The position numbers and the translations under genes were made by a program. This document shows, one piece after another, positions 9,601-20,051 of a stretch of DNA of 64,000 bases (position 1 is the stretch's first letter; every line of letters begins with the position of its first letter). This DNA comes from Prevotella pectinovora (GTDB lineage Bacteria; Bacteroidota; Bacteroidia; Bacteroidales; Bacteroidaceae), in NCBI RefSeq assembly GCF_000834015.1, contig NZ_JXQI01000055.1:62001-126000 (forward strand), written 5' to 3'. The notes below the pieces were generated by a model. The model did no database searches, was not told where the DNA came from, and saw nothing but the letters and a program-made list of their open reading frames with translations.

Positions 9601-10061
9601 TTCTTTAATGCAATAGGAGTACCTTGTCCGTAACTTACTGTGATGTTACCACCGTTCATCACAAAACTTTCATAGAAATAGTAAGTGGTGCCCTTCTTTG
9701 TGCCATTGGGAATATCAATGGTGTAAGTGAAAGGCGAGAACGAACCAGTACGGTTGTAGACGGCTTCAGTCTGGTGAGTCTCATCAGTATAAATGCCCAT
9801 ATCCTGAGGAGTGACCACCTCAAGTTTAACGCCATCGGTTGAAACGTCTTCGGGCACTACAAACTGTGCATAGACCGGTTTGTTCTTGAGACCATCAAGA
9901 CTGTAAGAGCCTCCGTCCTCGAAAATGAAAGGGTCGTCTTTAGTACCTGTTCCCTTAGCATAGGCATCACTCCCGACAAGCGAAAAGCCGAGGATTGCCA
10001 TAAGCATCAAAGAACGTACACAAAACATACCCCACAAAGAGTTAGTTGTAACTTTCTTCAT
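6624..10061 (-). CDS. Large secreted Ig-like repeat protein with C-terminal sorting domain
   Basis: This 1145-residue protein starts with an unusually long signal peptide of about 35 residues ending SDAYAKG. The chain is built of beta-sandwich, Big_5-like modules, recognisable by openings such as VTPADGSTLSASSAYVTW (about residue 155), VDPVDGSTVERINTI (about 765), IAPAPGVVTSLKDFDLTF (about 882) and IDPAEGVVESLYVFNITF (about 992). The last two are clear tandem copies of one roughly 105-residue module. The C-terminal 50 residues (ADVYTVNGVMVMKG, ending LKPGMYIINGKTYMLK) look like a type IX-type sorting end. No catalytic motif is visible, so an adhesin or structural surface role is inference. 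It has its own promoter at 10201-10230 and its own terminator. Confidence 0.78.
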   Translation of the reverse strand: MKKVTTNSLWGMFCVRSLMLMAILGFSLVGSDAYAKGTGTKDDPFIFEDGGSYSLDGLKNKPVYAQFVVPEDVSTDGVKLEVVTPQDMGIYTDETHQTEAVYNRTGSFSPFTYTIDIPNGTKKGTTYYFYESFVMNGGNITVSYGQGTPIALKNVTPADGSTLSASSAYVTWTFNKNVRVSDATMKVGSTEVGINVMTQGYFVTADLKATMLKMYNEGTLKADDEVVITLKGVCDANNTENVLDEVVTTYKAAAKPLLLVSETNVPGKGLDNFMSYFAPNNTNALVQLEFDGSLNETLPVVKLVYGDLESEVDYYEENLTAAGMVKVLGGNMLVIDLRDKVRTPDVMVPSGTNYGIMGLQILGVKDAEGNFAYSDGSGSLGSFFYNFPYEVVSYELIPEISLIGGQTIDDAKAVELWINEKGGNMAFDGVQFTYTYNNQEGVAEVSREQVTAEADPDDADATIYTIPVPNFSTDANSTVIVTLKNMVCPDGVDHSDEIIATFKSAGRQAAEAKVLSAVMSSADGSVTVDLMGGVPVAKLIADGNLDVTTSMDDQIGVLQYKVTNKTTGEIVKSVADKSEKTKAGHWQFWIPIDYVLYTENEYEMEFKGWATTDDKNYDKDPVFVSTISFMGGTEAYKYSPVTLVSPADLHFDSSNPDVILEDATDNKVDFVFSDAVTIEKAFVLLGMGNTVDCAVSMSEDNKTATVEIPEWVMTEYTSIGMSILAKDMNGLVVKGNNGEGDASYITVYCDAKFNLPVPEMVDPVDGSTVERINTIKFGYSKGIQPTWMGKIEILDKMRNVVATSTDVTNVIPAGQEDNWDYIVQEVIVSFNNEITAGGNYTVVVPEGFFNLDLQAQGFMVKNNRECSFYLNIEGDEPQPSMNISIAPAPGVVTSLKDFDLTFNDYASCNWTYAEMPTLTTAEGEVITIRNVGWGDGDNKLVCSLAEEITAPGTYTLTIPAGAVTFNDDPDNINTEAQSFVYTIQDITTENVTIDPAEGVVESLYVFNITFDDHSEAAWGSGIPTLTDDKGNVTKITNQEFGDDFSKWNQLKLTLPEKVTAEGTYTLLLPIGSVSFENGVASTQDYRFVYTIGTPSGIANIIGANGGKADVYTVNGVMVMKGVDASALKTLKPGMYIINGKTYMLK

Positions 10062-10200
10062 AGTGTAGATTTTTAATGAAACAATTGTATTTAATTAAGT
10101 GATTATTTGCTATGAATAGCATCTCTCCGAATTAGTCATCAAAGAAACGCACTCTATCAATAAACGATGTAACACACAGTTGTATTTTTCAAACCGGTAG

Positions 10201-10230
10201 CAAATTTATCAAAAAAAATTATCATGACAA
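10201..10230 (-). promoter_or_regulatory. Promoter of the 1145-residue secreted protein gene
   Basis: On the minus strand a TTG (10230-10228) is followed after 19 bases by TAAATTTG (10208-10201), matching the Bacteroidota TTG-N19-21-TAnnTTTG pattern. It implies a 5' leader of about 135 bases. Confidence 0.6.
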
Positions 10231-10266
10231 TACATTTCCCAAAAAACATCGTATTTTTATAGATTA

Positions 10267-10460
10267 TTAAACCCAAAACGGTCATTAGGGCTTGCTTGTA
10301 TTTTGGATTTTTAGAAGTGTGGATTTTGTTTGTCTTTTAATGAGTAATAGCGAGCTATTGCGAATTAAAAACAGGCAAAAGACACCTTATAAAAAGCAAA
10401 AGACTGCAAGCAGTTGTAAAAAACTACCATTGAACGGCCTAATGGCCGATTTGGGTTAAA
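10267..10460. repeat. MITE-like element with inverted ends
   Basis: The 194-bp unit begins with a 23-base end at 10267-10289 (TTAAACCC...GGTCATTAGG). It ends with an inverted near-copy at 10436-10460 (GGCCTAATGGCC...GGGTTAAA). The middle holds a long imperfect hairpin centred on AATAGC-GA-GCTATT (10346-10359), flanked by TTTTAAT and ATTAAAA. Versions of the same end occur at 19764-19788 and 54831-54855. It encodes nothing visible and lies between infB and the promoter of the next gene. Confidence 0.65.
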
Positions 10461-10461
10461 T

Positions 10462-10500
10462 AAAATGCGCCAGCTATCGTAATGACAGCCGGCGCATTTT
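10462..10500 (-). terminator. Terminator of the rimP-nusA-infB operon
   Basis: The arms AAAATGCGCC (10462-10471) and GGCGCATTTT (10491-10500) are perfectly complementary, with T residues at the 3' edge on the minus strand. The hairpin is 34 bases beyond the infB stop and abuts the repeat element. Confidence 0.8.
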
Positions 10501-10534
10501 CATTTATTATAAATCAGTATGTAGTCCTGGGGGA

Positions 10535-13369
10535 TTACAGTTTCTGCTTAACCTCAATCTCTGTGAATGTCTCGATGACGTCTCCCACCTGGATATCGTT
10601 GAAGTTGACGAGCGAGATACCACACTCGAAGGTGACTCCCACCTCCTTGACATCGTCCTTGAAACGCTTGAGGGCGTTGATAGCTCCAGTATGGATAACG
10701 ATACCGTCGCGGATAAGACGAGCCTTGTCTGTGCGGTGAACCTTGCCCTCGGTGACCAAAGCACCGGCAACCGTTCCGACCTTCGAGATCTTGTATACCT
10801 CGCGAACTTCCACCTGACCGGAGACAACCTCCTTGACAACCTTGTCGAGCATACCCTCCATGGCGGAAGTGACATCCTCGATGGCGTCGTAGATGACAGA
10901 ATAGGTGTTGATCTCTACACCCTCCTGGTCGGCGAGCTTGCGGGCCGATGCCGAAGGACGCACCTGGAAGCCCACGATGAGAGCATCCGAAGCGTCGGCG
11001 AGAGTAACATCGCTCTCTGAAATCTGACCCACGGCCTTGTAGATGACGTTGACCTTGATCTTCTCTGTAGAGAGCTTGATGAACGAGTCGCTGAGAGCCT
11101 CGATACTACCGTCGGTATCACCCTTGACGATGATGTTGAGTTCCTTGAATGATCCGAGTGCGATACGATGGCTGATGTCGCTGAGGGTAAGACGCTTCTG
11201 AGTGCGCAATCCCTGCTCACGCTGCAGCTGCAGACGCTTGTTGGCAATCTCGCGAGCCTCCACCTCAGTGTCGAGAACGTGGAAGGCATCACCTGCCGTA
11301 GGAGCACCGTTGAGACCCAGGATGATTGCAGGCTCTGCCGGCTTTGCCTCCTCGATACGCTGGTTACGCTCGTTGAACATTGCCTTGATACGTCCGTAGC
11401 TTGTTCCGGCAATCAGGTTGTCGCCCACACGGAGCGTTCCGTTGCTCACGAGAACAGTAGAGACATAACCGCGACCCTTGTCGAGCGACGACTCTATGAC
11501 GCTACCCGTAGCCTTGCGGTTTGGATTAGCCTTCAGTTCGAGCATGTCGGCCTCAAGGAGCACCTTCTCGAGAAGTTCGTCAACGCCAATGCCCTTCTTG
11601 GCACTGATCTCCTGACACTGGTACTTTCCGCCCCACTCCTCTACAAGGAGGTTCATATTGGCGAGGTCTTCCCTGATCTTGTCGGCATTGGCACCCGGCT
11701 TGTCAATCTTGTTGATGGCAAATACCATCGGCACGTTGGCAGCCTGTGCGTGGGCGATTGCCTCACGTGTGGTAGGCATCACGCTGTCGTCGGCAGCGAT
11801 GATGATGATGGCGATATCGGTGACCTGGGCACCACGGGCACGCATGGCGGTGAACGCCTCATGACCCGGAGTGTCGAGGAATGTGATATGTCTGCCGTTC
11901 TGCAACGTCACGTTGTATGCACCGATATGCTGGGTGATACCACCTGCCTCACCGGCGATGACGTTGGTATTGCGGATATGGTCGAGGAGAGAAGTCTTAC
12001 CATGGTCTACGTGTCCCATCACGGTAACGATAGGAGCACGAGGCAGCAGATCGTTCTCATCGTCAGGCTCCTCGTTGATAGCCTCCGAAACCTCGGCACT
12101 AACGTATTCTGTCTTGAAGCCGAACTCCTCAGCAACGAGGTTGATGGTCTCTGCATCGAGACGCTGGTTGATAGACACCATGATGCCGACGCTCATACAG
12201 GTACCGATGACCTGGTTTACAGAGACGTTCATCATGTTGGCAAGTTCGCTGACGGTAACGAACTCCGTAAGCTTCAGTATCTTGCTCTCTGCCTTCTCCT
12301 CGGCGCGCTGCTCCTTGAGATGTTCCTGGGCGGCGTCGCGCTTCTCCTTGCGGTATTTGGCTCCCTTCTTGTTCTGTCCCTTGCTGGTGAGGCGCGCAAG
12401 CGTCTCCTTTACCTGACGTGCTACATCCTCCTCGCTTACTTCAGCCGGCTTCTGTCCGCCGCGCTTGCGGTTCTTCTTCTTGTTTGAACCTCCGGCGTTC
12501 TTCTGACCGCCCTGGGCGTTGTTCTGCTTGGCAGCTGCAGCGATGTCTACACGCTCCTTGCCGATGCGCTGACGCTTCTTGCGCTCGCCATTGGCGTTTG
12601 CTCCGCCATGCTGTGCCTTCTCCTCACGCTCCTTGCGGCGCTCCTCCTTGCTCTTCTTCTTAGGACGAGTGCTCTGGTTCAGAGAGTCGAGGTCGATCTT
12701 GCCCAACACGTTAACCTTGGGAGCGAGTTTCTTCTCGCTCTTCAGCGTGAACACCTTTGAGTCGTTGTCGGCAGCAGCAGGCTGTGCCGCATTTGCCGGT
12801 GATGCCTCTTTAGGCTCATTCTTTGCAGCAGGCTGTGCTGCTGGCTGTTCTGCCTTCACTTCCGGCTTTGGAGCCACCGGCTCCGGCTTAGGCTGGGCAG
12901 GCTTAGGCTGTTCTTGACTTGGCTGCTCTTTGGCAACCGTTTCCACTGGTTCCTGTGCCACGGGCTTCTCCTCGGCTGGCTTGCTGACGGCAGCAGCATT
13001 TGCCTTTTTCTCTTCGGGCTTTGCAGTAGAAACAGCAGATTTCGCTGATGGCTTCTTGCCCAGACTGTCGAGGTCTATCTTTCCTAATGGTGTGTACTTC
13101 TGCTGAGGTCTTGGCTCTGTGCTTCGTCCCTCTTTCTTGTCGGAACGTTTCTTCTCCTTAGGACGCTTCTGCAAGAGCTTCTCTGCCTGTGTGCGCTCCT
13201 CCTTGTCCGACTTGTATGCCTCTACGAGAGCATTATACTGTCCGTCGGTGAGCTTGGAGTTAGGACCCTCAGGAGCCTCTCCCAGTTCGCTTCTTTTTTT
13301 CAGGAAATCAACTGCCGTTTGAAGTCCTATATTCAATTCACTAATCGCTTTGTTTAATCTGATGCTCAT
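10535..13369 (-). CDS. infB: Translation initiation factor IF-2
   Basis: This GTPase brings fMet-tRNA to the 30S subunit and promotes subunit joining. The 944-residue protein has a short N-terminal IF2_N-type domain (residues 1-55). A very long, low-complexity, charged Lys/Glu/Pro/Ala linker follows (about 55-360), then a second N-terminal domain with [17 protein letters not shown]. The G domain starts near residue 445, with GHVDHGKT (P-loop), DTPGHEAF near 497 and NKID near 552. The C-terminal IF2 domains run to the end. Length is at the upper end for the family because of the linker. It is the last gene of rimP-nusA-infB, 186 bases after nusA, and is followed by a strong terminator. Confidence 0.98.
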   Translation of the reverse strand: MSIRLNKAISELNIGLQTAVDFLKKRSELGEAPEGPNSKLTDGQYNALVEAYKSDKEERTQAEKLLQKRPKEKKRSDKKEGRSTEPRPQQKYTPLGKIDLDSLGKKPSAKSAVSTAKPEEKKANAAAVSKPAEEKPVAQEPVETVAKEQPSQEQPKPAQPKPEPVAPKPEVKAEQPAAQPAAKNEPKEASPANAAQPAAADNDSKVFTLKSEKKLAPKVNVLGKIDLDSLNQSTRPKKKSKEERRKEREEKAQHGGANANGERKKRQRIGKERVDIAAAAKQNNAQGGQKNAGGSNKKKNRKRGGQKPAEVSEEDVARQVKETLARLTSKGQNKKGAKYRKEKRDAAQEHLKEQRAEEKAESKILKLTEFVTVSELANMMNVSVNQVIGTCMSVGIMVSINQRLDAETINLVAEEFGFKTEYVSAEVSEAINEEPDDENDLLPRAPIVTVMGHVDHGKTSLLDHIRNTNVIAGEAGGITQHIGAYNVTLQNGRHITFLDTPGHEAFTAMRARGAQVTDIAIIIIAADDSVMPTTREAIAHAQAANVPMVFAINKIDKPGANADKIREDLANMNLLVEEWGGKYQCQEISAKKGIGVDELLEKVLLEADMLELKANPNRKATGSVIESSLDKGRGYVSTVLVSNGTLRVGDNLIAGTSYGRIKAMFNERNQRIEEAKPAEPAIILGLNGAPTAGDAFHVLDTEVEAREIANKRLQLQREQGLRTQKRLTLSDISHRIALGSFKELNIIVKGDTDGSIEALSDSFIKLSTEKIKVNVIYKAVGQISESDVTLADASDALIVGFQVRPSASARKLADQEGVEINTYSVIYDAIEDVTSAMEGMLDKVVKEVVSGQVEVREVYKISKVGTVAGALVTEGKVHRTDKARLIRDGIVIHTGAINALKRFKDDVKEVGVTFECGISLVNFNDIQVGDVIETFTEIEVKQKL

Positions 13370-13506
13370 ACTATATGTTTTACCCTTCTTCTTTCTTTTC
13401 TGTTATTATTCGGCTTGTCCGGAGCGTTCTGACTGCGGAATATTCGTTCTCCGCCCTTGCTTGCGGTCCGCCAGTTTCCCGAACATGCCATTCCCGAATG
13501 CTTACA

Positions 13507-13544
13507 CATGCGGCACACCGTTCTGGGGAGCGGCGTGCCGTATG
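13507..13544 (-). other. Hairpin between nusA and infB
   Basis: CATGCGGCAC (13507-13516) pairs with GTGCCGTATG (13535-13544) with one G-U, and an inner CCG/CGG pairing extends it. It sits in the 186-base spacer. There is no following T run, so it looks more like an RNA-processing or attenuation structure than a terminator. Confidence 0.4.
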
Positions 13545-13555
13545 GACTGTATGTA

Positions 13556-14818
13556 TTATTCGAATTCCGCTCTCAGCACCTGGAGCACGTGGTCTACCGT
13601 CTCCTCTTCGAGGTCGGCTTTCTCTACGAGCATTTCGCGTGGTGCCTCAAGCACCTTCTTTGCAGTGTTGAAGCCGATAGACTTGATGGCATCGATTACC
13701 CACTGGTCTATCTCGTCTGCAAACTCGTCGAGGTAGATGTCTTCCACCTCCTGGCCATCCTCCATGTCACGGAACACGTCGATGGTGTATTCTGTCAGCA
13801 TACTTGCCAACTTGATATTCATACCGCCACGGCCGATTGCCAATGATACCTCTTCCGGCTTGAGGAACACCTCTGCCTTGTGGTTCTCCTCGTCTACATT
13901 GATGTTGAGGACCTTTGCCGGACTGAGTGCGCGCTGGATGAAGAGCTTGGTGTTTGCGGTGTAGTTGATCACATCGATGTTCTCGTTGCACAGTTCTCTT
14001 ACGATACCGTGCACGCGGCTACCCTTCACTCCCACGCATGCTCCTACTGGGTCGATGCGCTCGTCGTAGCTCTCAACGGCGATCTTGGCTCTCTCTCCCG
14101 GCATACGTGCTATGCGCTGCACGGTGATGAGTCCGTCGGCAATCTCTGGCACCTCCTGTTCGAGCAGGCGCTGCAGGAACACCGGACTTGTGCGGCTGAG
14201 GATGATTTTCGGGTTGTTGTTCTCGTTGTCCACACGCAGGATGACAGCCTTTACGGTCTCTCCCTTGCGATACTGGTCGCGAGGAATCTGCTCTCCCTTA
14301 GGAAGGATAAGCTCGTTGTTCTCGTCGTCAACGAGGAGCACCTCTCTCTTCCACACCTGATAGACCTCAGCTGTGATTACCTGTCCCACACGGTCTTTGT
14401 ATTTGTTGTAGAGGCTGTCGTGCTCGAGCTCGAGCACCTTTGAAGCCAAAGTCTGACGCAGGTTGAGGATGGCACGGCGTCCGAACTTGCTGAAGTCCAC
14501 CTTCTCGCTCACGTCCTCACCCACCTCGTAGTCTGCCTGTATCTTGCGAGCCTCTGTGAGTGTTATCTCTTTGTTGTCGTCATGCTCCACGCCGTCGGCA
14601 ACGACGGTACGGTTGCGGTATATCTCGAAGTCGCCCTTGTCGGGGTTCACGATGACGTCGAAGTTCTCGTCGCTGCCGAAGATCTTCGCGATGACGTTGC
14701 GGAAGCTTTCCTCGAGCACGCTCATGAGAGTCGTTCTGTCGATATTCTTCGTTTCCTTGAATTCTTTGAAGGATTCGAACATGCTTACTGTTTCTTCTTC
14801 TTTCTTCAATGCTGCCAT
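13556..14818 (-). CDS. nusA: Transcription termination/antitermination protein NusA
   Basis: NusA binds RNA polymerase and the nascent RNA, affecting pausing, termination and antitermination. The 420-residue protein has the N-terminal polymerase-binding domain with SFKEFKETKNIDR, an S1 domain at about 135-205, and two KH domains at about 210-350 containing VGACVGVKGSRV and AIGRGGMNIKLA. It lacks the C-terminal acidic repeats of the E. coli protein, as expected for this phylum. The start at 14818 is three bases after the rimP stop; MFESFKEFKE, at codon 13, is an alternative start. It is in an operon with rimP and infB. Confidence 0.97.
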   Translation of the reverse strand: MAALKKEEETVSMFESFKEFKETKNIDRTTLMSVLEESFRNVIAKIFGSDENFDVIVNPDKGDFEIYRNRTVVADGVEHDDNKEITLTEARKIQADYEVGEDVSEKVDFSKFGRRAILNLRQTLASKVLELEHDSLYNKYKDRVGQVITAEVYQVWKREVLLVDDENNELILPKGEQIPRDQYRKGETVKAVILRVDNENNNPKIILSRTSPVFLQRLLEQEVPEIADGLITVQRIARMPGERAKIAVESYDERIDPVGACVGVKGSRVHGIVRELCNENIDVINYTANTKLFIQRALSPAKVLNINVDEENHKAEVFLKPEEVSLAIGRGGMNIKLASMLTEYTIDVFRDMEDGQEVEDIYLDEFADEIDQWVIDAIKSIGFNTAKKVLEAPREMLVEKADLEEETVDHVLQVLRAEFE

Positions 14819-14821
14819 AGC

Positions 14822-15289
14822 TTATTTGAAACTTATTAAGTATTTTGTATATTTCACTGTGTTCATGCCGAAGGTCTTGTCAACGTCTTCTATTACCGGG
14901 CGCTTGGCTCCTTCCTTCTTCACTTTCTCTTTCACGGTGATGGTGAAATCGTCTCCATCCACACTCTTGAGCAGTCCTTTCCATTTCTTTCCGTCGGCGT
15001 CGAGCACTTCCACTTCTTTTCCGATGAAGTTGAGATACTGCTGTCTCACCTTGAAAGGCTGTCCGAGGCCGGCGCTGCCAACCTCCAATTCGTAGTCCTC
15101 GTCATCACGGTTGAGGTTGTCTTCTATGAAGCGGCTGAGCTGCACGCAATCCTCAATCCACACGCCATCTGCATGGTCGATCTCCACGACGATTCTGTCG
15201 TCTGGACTAATCTCAATGTCAACGAGGAAATAGTCTTTGTCCTCGAGCCACTGGTTAACTAATTTTTCAACTACGTTTTTGTCTATCAT
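14822..15289 (-). CDS. rimP: Ribosome maturation factor RimP
   Basis: RimP helps assemble the 30S ribosomal subunit. The 155-residue protein shows the family fold: an N-terminal alpha/beta domain with DYFLVDIEISPDDRIVVEID and the conserved segment YELEVGSAGLGQPF near residues 70-85, then a C-terminal SH3-like domain. Length is typical (150-170). It is the first gene of rimP-nusA-infB. The operon promoter was not identified with confidence. Confidence 0.95.
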   Translation of the reverse strand: MIDKNVVEKLVNQWLEDKDYFLVDIEISPDDRIVVEIDHADGVWIEDCVQLSRFIEDNLNRDDEDYELEVGSAGLGQPFKVRQQYLNFIGKEVEVLDADGKKWKGLLKSVDGDDFTITVKEKVKKEGAKRPVIEDVDKTFGMNTVKYTKYLISFK

Positions 15290-15622
15290 AAATAAAATAA
15301 CTTGTGGTAATTCCCTTGAGGCGGCAAGAGAATGTCATCCATCAGAAAGTGTCGCCTGTCGGGGATTTAAAATAAAATGAGGAGCTCCTTCGGGGCTCCC
15401 CATTCCACTGAACGCTGCAAAGTTAACAATTATTATTAACGTGCGCAACGTTTTATGCATAAAATATGTGGTTTGTATCTGCTTTTTCTTCGTTTTTTAG
15501 CTTTCTGCCATGAAGTATAGGCATTACCAACCATCAGATTCCGTCTTATTGCCGTTTTCCGGTCCGTTTCCTTTCCGGGGAACCGGATGTTTCCACGTAC
15601 CGTCCCGACGCCTTCCGGCTGT
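15290..15622. other. Intergenic region between gyrB and rimP
   Basis: No convincing gene is visible in these 333 bases. They hold the gyrB-side terminator hairpin at 15381-15399. A 71-codon minus-strand open frame (15436-15651) overlaps the gyrB 3' end and has no recognisable start context or homology. Confidence 0.6.
15381..15399 (-). terminator. Terminator downstream of gyrB
   Basis: GGAGCTCC (15381-15388) pairs with GGGGCTCC (15392-15399) around a TTC loop, with one G-U pair. On the minus strand it is followed by the T-rich CATTTTATTTT. It is 224 bases after the gyrB stop and before rimP. Confidence 0.65.
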
Positions 15623-17920
<2,298 letters not shown>

Positions 17921-18175
17921 TTAGGCAAGGCTATTGATGTGCTGTGCCAAGCTTGACTTGATGTTAGCAGCCTTATTCTTGTGGATAAGGTTAGTCTTAG
18001 CCAGCTTGTCAAGAATCTTCTGTACGCTTGGGTACATCTTAACAGCCTCTTCCTTGTCTGTCATAGCGCGCAGTTTACGAACTGCATTACGCATAGTCTT
18101 TGCATAATATCTGTTGTGCAAATTCTTTTTCTTATCCTGGCGGATTCTTTTTAGTGATGATTTGTGATTTGCCAT
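17921..18175 (-). CDS. rpsT: 30S ribosomal protein bS20
   Basis: bS20 binds 16S rRNA early in 30S assembly. The 84-residue, strongly basic protein starts [17 protein letters not shown] and has the conserved RNAVRKLRA and [16 protein letters not shown] blocks; length is typical. It is 28 bases downstream of tRNA-Glu on the same strand and probably shares its promoter at 18295-18326. Confidence 0.98.
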   Translation of the reverse strand: MANHKSSLKRIRQDKKKNLHNRYYAKTMRNAVRKLRAMTDKEEAVKMYPSVQKILDKLAKTNLIHKNKAANIKSSLAQHINSLA

Positions 18176-18203
18176 CTTGTTATTATCTTTTTATTTTTTA
18201 TTG

Positions 18204-18275
18204 TAGTCCCTAGGAGAGTCGAACTCCTCTTTAGAGAATGAAAATCTCTCGTCCTAACCGATAGACGAAGGGACC
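18204..18275 (-). tRNA. tRNA-Glu (TTC)
   Basis: Read on the minus strand, the 72-base sequence folds as a tRNA. The acceptor GGTCCCT pairs with AGGGACT (G1 opposite U72), the D arm contains GGTTAGGAC, and the anticodon stem AGAGA/TCTCT closes a TTTTCAT loop, giving anticodon TTC. The T arm contains GTTCGACTC. No CCA is encoded. It precedes rpsT. Confidence 0.96.
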
Positions 18276-18294
18276 ATAATCGGATTTTGCGGTG

Positions 18295-18326
18295 CAAAGT
18301 TACGTCAACTTTATCATATACACAAA
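18295..18326 (-). promoter_or_regulatory. Promoter of tRNA-Glu and rpsT
   Basis: On the minus strand TTTG (18326-18323) is followed after exactly 20 bases by TAACTTTG (18302-18295), a full match to the Bacteroidota promoter pattern. It sits 20 bases before the tRNA 5' end. Confidence 0.8.
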
Positions 18327-18407
18327 TATTTTCAAGAAAAAATATTGAAATTCGTGCTTTTCTTGTTGTTTTTAAGGATTTTACGCCCTTCGAATGAGGT
18401 TTTTTGA

Positions 18408-18415
18408 TAATTTTG
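18408..18415 (+). promoter_or_regulatory. recO -7 box
   Basis: TAATTTTG fits TAnnTTTG and ends only nine bases before the recO ATG at 18425, so transcription would begin at or very near the start codon. No -33 match was found. Confidence 0.4.
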
Positions 18416-18424
18416 CCGACAAAT

Positions 18425-19150
18425 ATGACTTTCAACATCAATTGCATAGTGCTCCACGCCTTCATGTTCAACGATTCGAAAATGATGGTAGACGTGCTCT
18501 CCAGAGAGGAGGGCAGGCTGTCGTGCGTGCTAAACATAGGGCGGTCGAAGGCGGGCCGCGGGCGCCGCCAACTGTTCCAACCCCTGTCGATTCTCGAACT
18601 GACTCTCGACCGCAAGGCACCGGGACTACTCGCCACAGTGAAAGACGCTCATGTGGCAGTGGCATTCGCCAATATCCCCTTCGACCCCTACAAACTCGCC
18701 ATATCGATGTTTCTCGCCGAATTCATTGCCAACGTCACGCGGTCAGAAAAGGAATCGGAGGTTCTCTTCGACTACATATCTGAGAGTCTGCAGTGGCTCG
18801 ACGGAGCGAGAAAGGATTTTTCGAACTTCCATCTTGTGTTCATGATGCGCCTGACGAGGTTTGTGGGATTCTTTCCCAACCTTGAGGACTACAGCGAGGG
18901 ATGCGCATTCGACATGCAGAACGGATGTTTCGTGGACTGGGCACCGCAGCAGAGGGGATTCCTCACGGGCGACGACGCCACCAAGATGCAGACTCTGATG
19001 CGAATGAACTACGACAACATGCGACTCTTCAAGATGTCGCACGCCGACCGCAACCGATGTCTCGACGTTATAACAGACTACTACAGACTGCACGTGGCTG
19101 ACTTCCGCGAAATGAAGTCGCTCTCCATTCTGAGGGAATTGTTTGCCTGA
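18425..19150 (+). CDS. recO: DNA repair protein RecO
   Basis: RecO acts with RecR to load RecA on SSB-coated single-stranded DNA. The 241-residue protein has the N-terminal OB-fold with the opening CIVLHAFMFNDSKMMVDVLSREEG, followed by the helical RecO C-terminal domain (LAEFIANVTRSEKESEVLFDYI, MMRLTRFVGFFPNLEDY). The zinc-binding cysteines of some RecO proteins are not all present, as is usual in this phylum. I chose the ATG at 18425; a TTG seven codons upstream is unlikely because the -7 box overlaps it. Confidence 0.9.
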   Translation: MTFNINCIVLHAFMFNDSKMMVDVLSREEGRLSCVLNIGRSKAGRGRRQLFQPLSILELTLDRKAPGLLATVKDAHVAVAFANIPFDPYKLAISMFLAEFIANVTRSEKESEVLFDYISESLQWLDGARKDFSNFHLVFMMRLTRFVGFFPNLEDYSEGCAFDMQNGCFVDWAPQQRGFLTGDDATKMQTLMRMNYDNMRLFKMSHADRNRCLDVITDYYRLHVADFREMKSLSILRELFA

Positions 19151-19437
19151 CCTTCATTCCAAACACCGGTTTTGCTCTTCTATTACCTATTATATATAGA
19201 GACGCACACATGCACGGCAATCGGAAAAGGACGGAACATGACACAGCATCGCTAATGCCCCACCCTTCCGGACATACCAGACAAATACTGAAACATAATC
19301 GTCAGCACTGAAACCGGACAAGACACAAGACTCGTCACCAATCCCAACCATTGCAGCAAGGGAAAACAAACAATGCTTTGGAATTAGAATATTTTAACTC
19401 TTTACGGTGCTTAATTGTTAAATCATACAGTTGACAA

Positions 19438-19460
19438 ATATGTATAAAAGTTATACATAT
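19438..19460. repeat. 10-bp palindrome with 3-base loop
   Basis: ATATGTATAA (19438-19447) and TTATACATAT (19451-19460) are perfectly complementary around AAG. It could be an operator or a weak hairpin; nothing nearby decides between them. Confidence 0.5.
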
Positions 19461-19763
19461 TACTGATTCTTAATGACCAGATGGAACCTCAAGCATTTAG
19501 TCCGGAACATCAACAGTTAGAGGAGATCTCACTCCATTTTACTCCAAATTCCATATTGGCAAAAAGACAATCGCCACAAAACCATCAGGCCATCTGTTTT
19601 CAATGCAATACCTACACAAACAGACTACTGACAACCAGATTGTTAACAGCCAGATGATTATCCGCGAGTTATCCGGATGATTCGCAGACAGGAGAAGCTG
19701 CCAGACGACAGGAATCTGATGAATTGAATCCGGATGGCAGAAATCAAAACAAAATTCAAATAA

Positions 19764-19788
19764 GGTCAAATGACCGATTTGGGTTAAA
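19764..19788 (+). repeat. Dispersed repeat end
   Basis: GGTCAAATGACC followed by GATTTGGGTTAAA matches the right end of the 10267-10460 element at most positions, including compensated changes that keep the GGTCA/TGACC palindrome. Confidence 0.55.
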
Positions 19789-19980
19789 ACCGGAATATGA
19801 ATATTGTGACATGCCCCAATTGGACAAGGCGTCTGATATGTTAAATAATATATCTTCATTTGTGAACTCTTATTAATTTATTTAGTTTCAAAAGCCACAT
19901 CTACCCACCCCACCACCTGCTCTCATTAAACACCAAGCAATGAAGAGAAATCAAAAAAAAATACTGAAAAGAGGAAAATT

Positions 19981-20006
19981 GTGGGGAAAAGTGGCGGAGT
20001 GTGGGG
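19981..20006 (+). promoter_or_regulatory. MraZ operator: three boxes at 10-bp period
   Basis: TGGGG (19982-19986), TGGCG (19992-19996) and TGGGG (20002-20006) are separated by exactly five bases each. This is the known arrangement of MraZ sites (TGGGN repeats with 5-bp spacers). They lie directly upstream of the -7 box at 20016, where the -33 region should be. Repression of the dcw operon by MraZ is inference from this geometry. Confidence 0.8.
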
Positions 20007-20015
20007 GAAAATGTG

Positions 20016-20023
20016 TAACTTTG
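20016..20023 (+). promoter_or_regulatory. dcw operon -7 box
   Basis: TAACTTTG is a perfect TAnnTTTG, 28 bases before the mraZ ATG. The -33 position is occupied by the MraZ boxes and has no TTTG. Confidence 0.65.
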
Positions 20024-20051
20024 AAGCCCAATAACCCATTAAGATGTACGT

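Larger units (their letters stand above)
19151..20050. other. Long intergenic region upstream of the dcw operon
   Basis: About 900 AT-rich bases without a supported gene. It holds a 10-bp inverted repeat with an AAG loop (19438-19460) and one copy of the dispersed GATTTGGGTTAAA repeat (19764-19788). Purine-rich segments resembling CCGGATGATT and ATCTGATGAATT words lie in between. The MraZ boxes and promoter are at its right end. A 106-codon minus-strand frame (19539-19859) lacks protein character. Confidence 0.6.

Noticed and set aside
6624..10061. Read-through or plus-strand genes within the large secreted protein region
   Set aside because: The plus-strand frames (for example 7494-8012, 8332-8748) run opposite to the long coding frame and have shadow codon patterns.
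18404..18424. TTG start for recO seven codons upstream
   Set aside because: It would overlap the -7 box, and the ATG at 18425 fits the start of the RecO N-terminal domain.
19539..19859. 106-codon minus-strand frame in the spacer before mraZ
   Set aside because: It spans the dispersed repeat and AT-rich DNA and lacks a plausible protein sequence.
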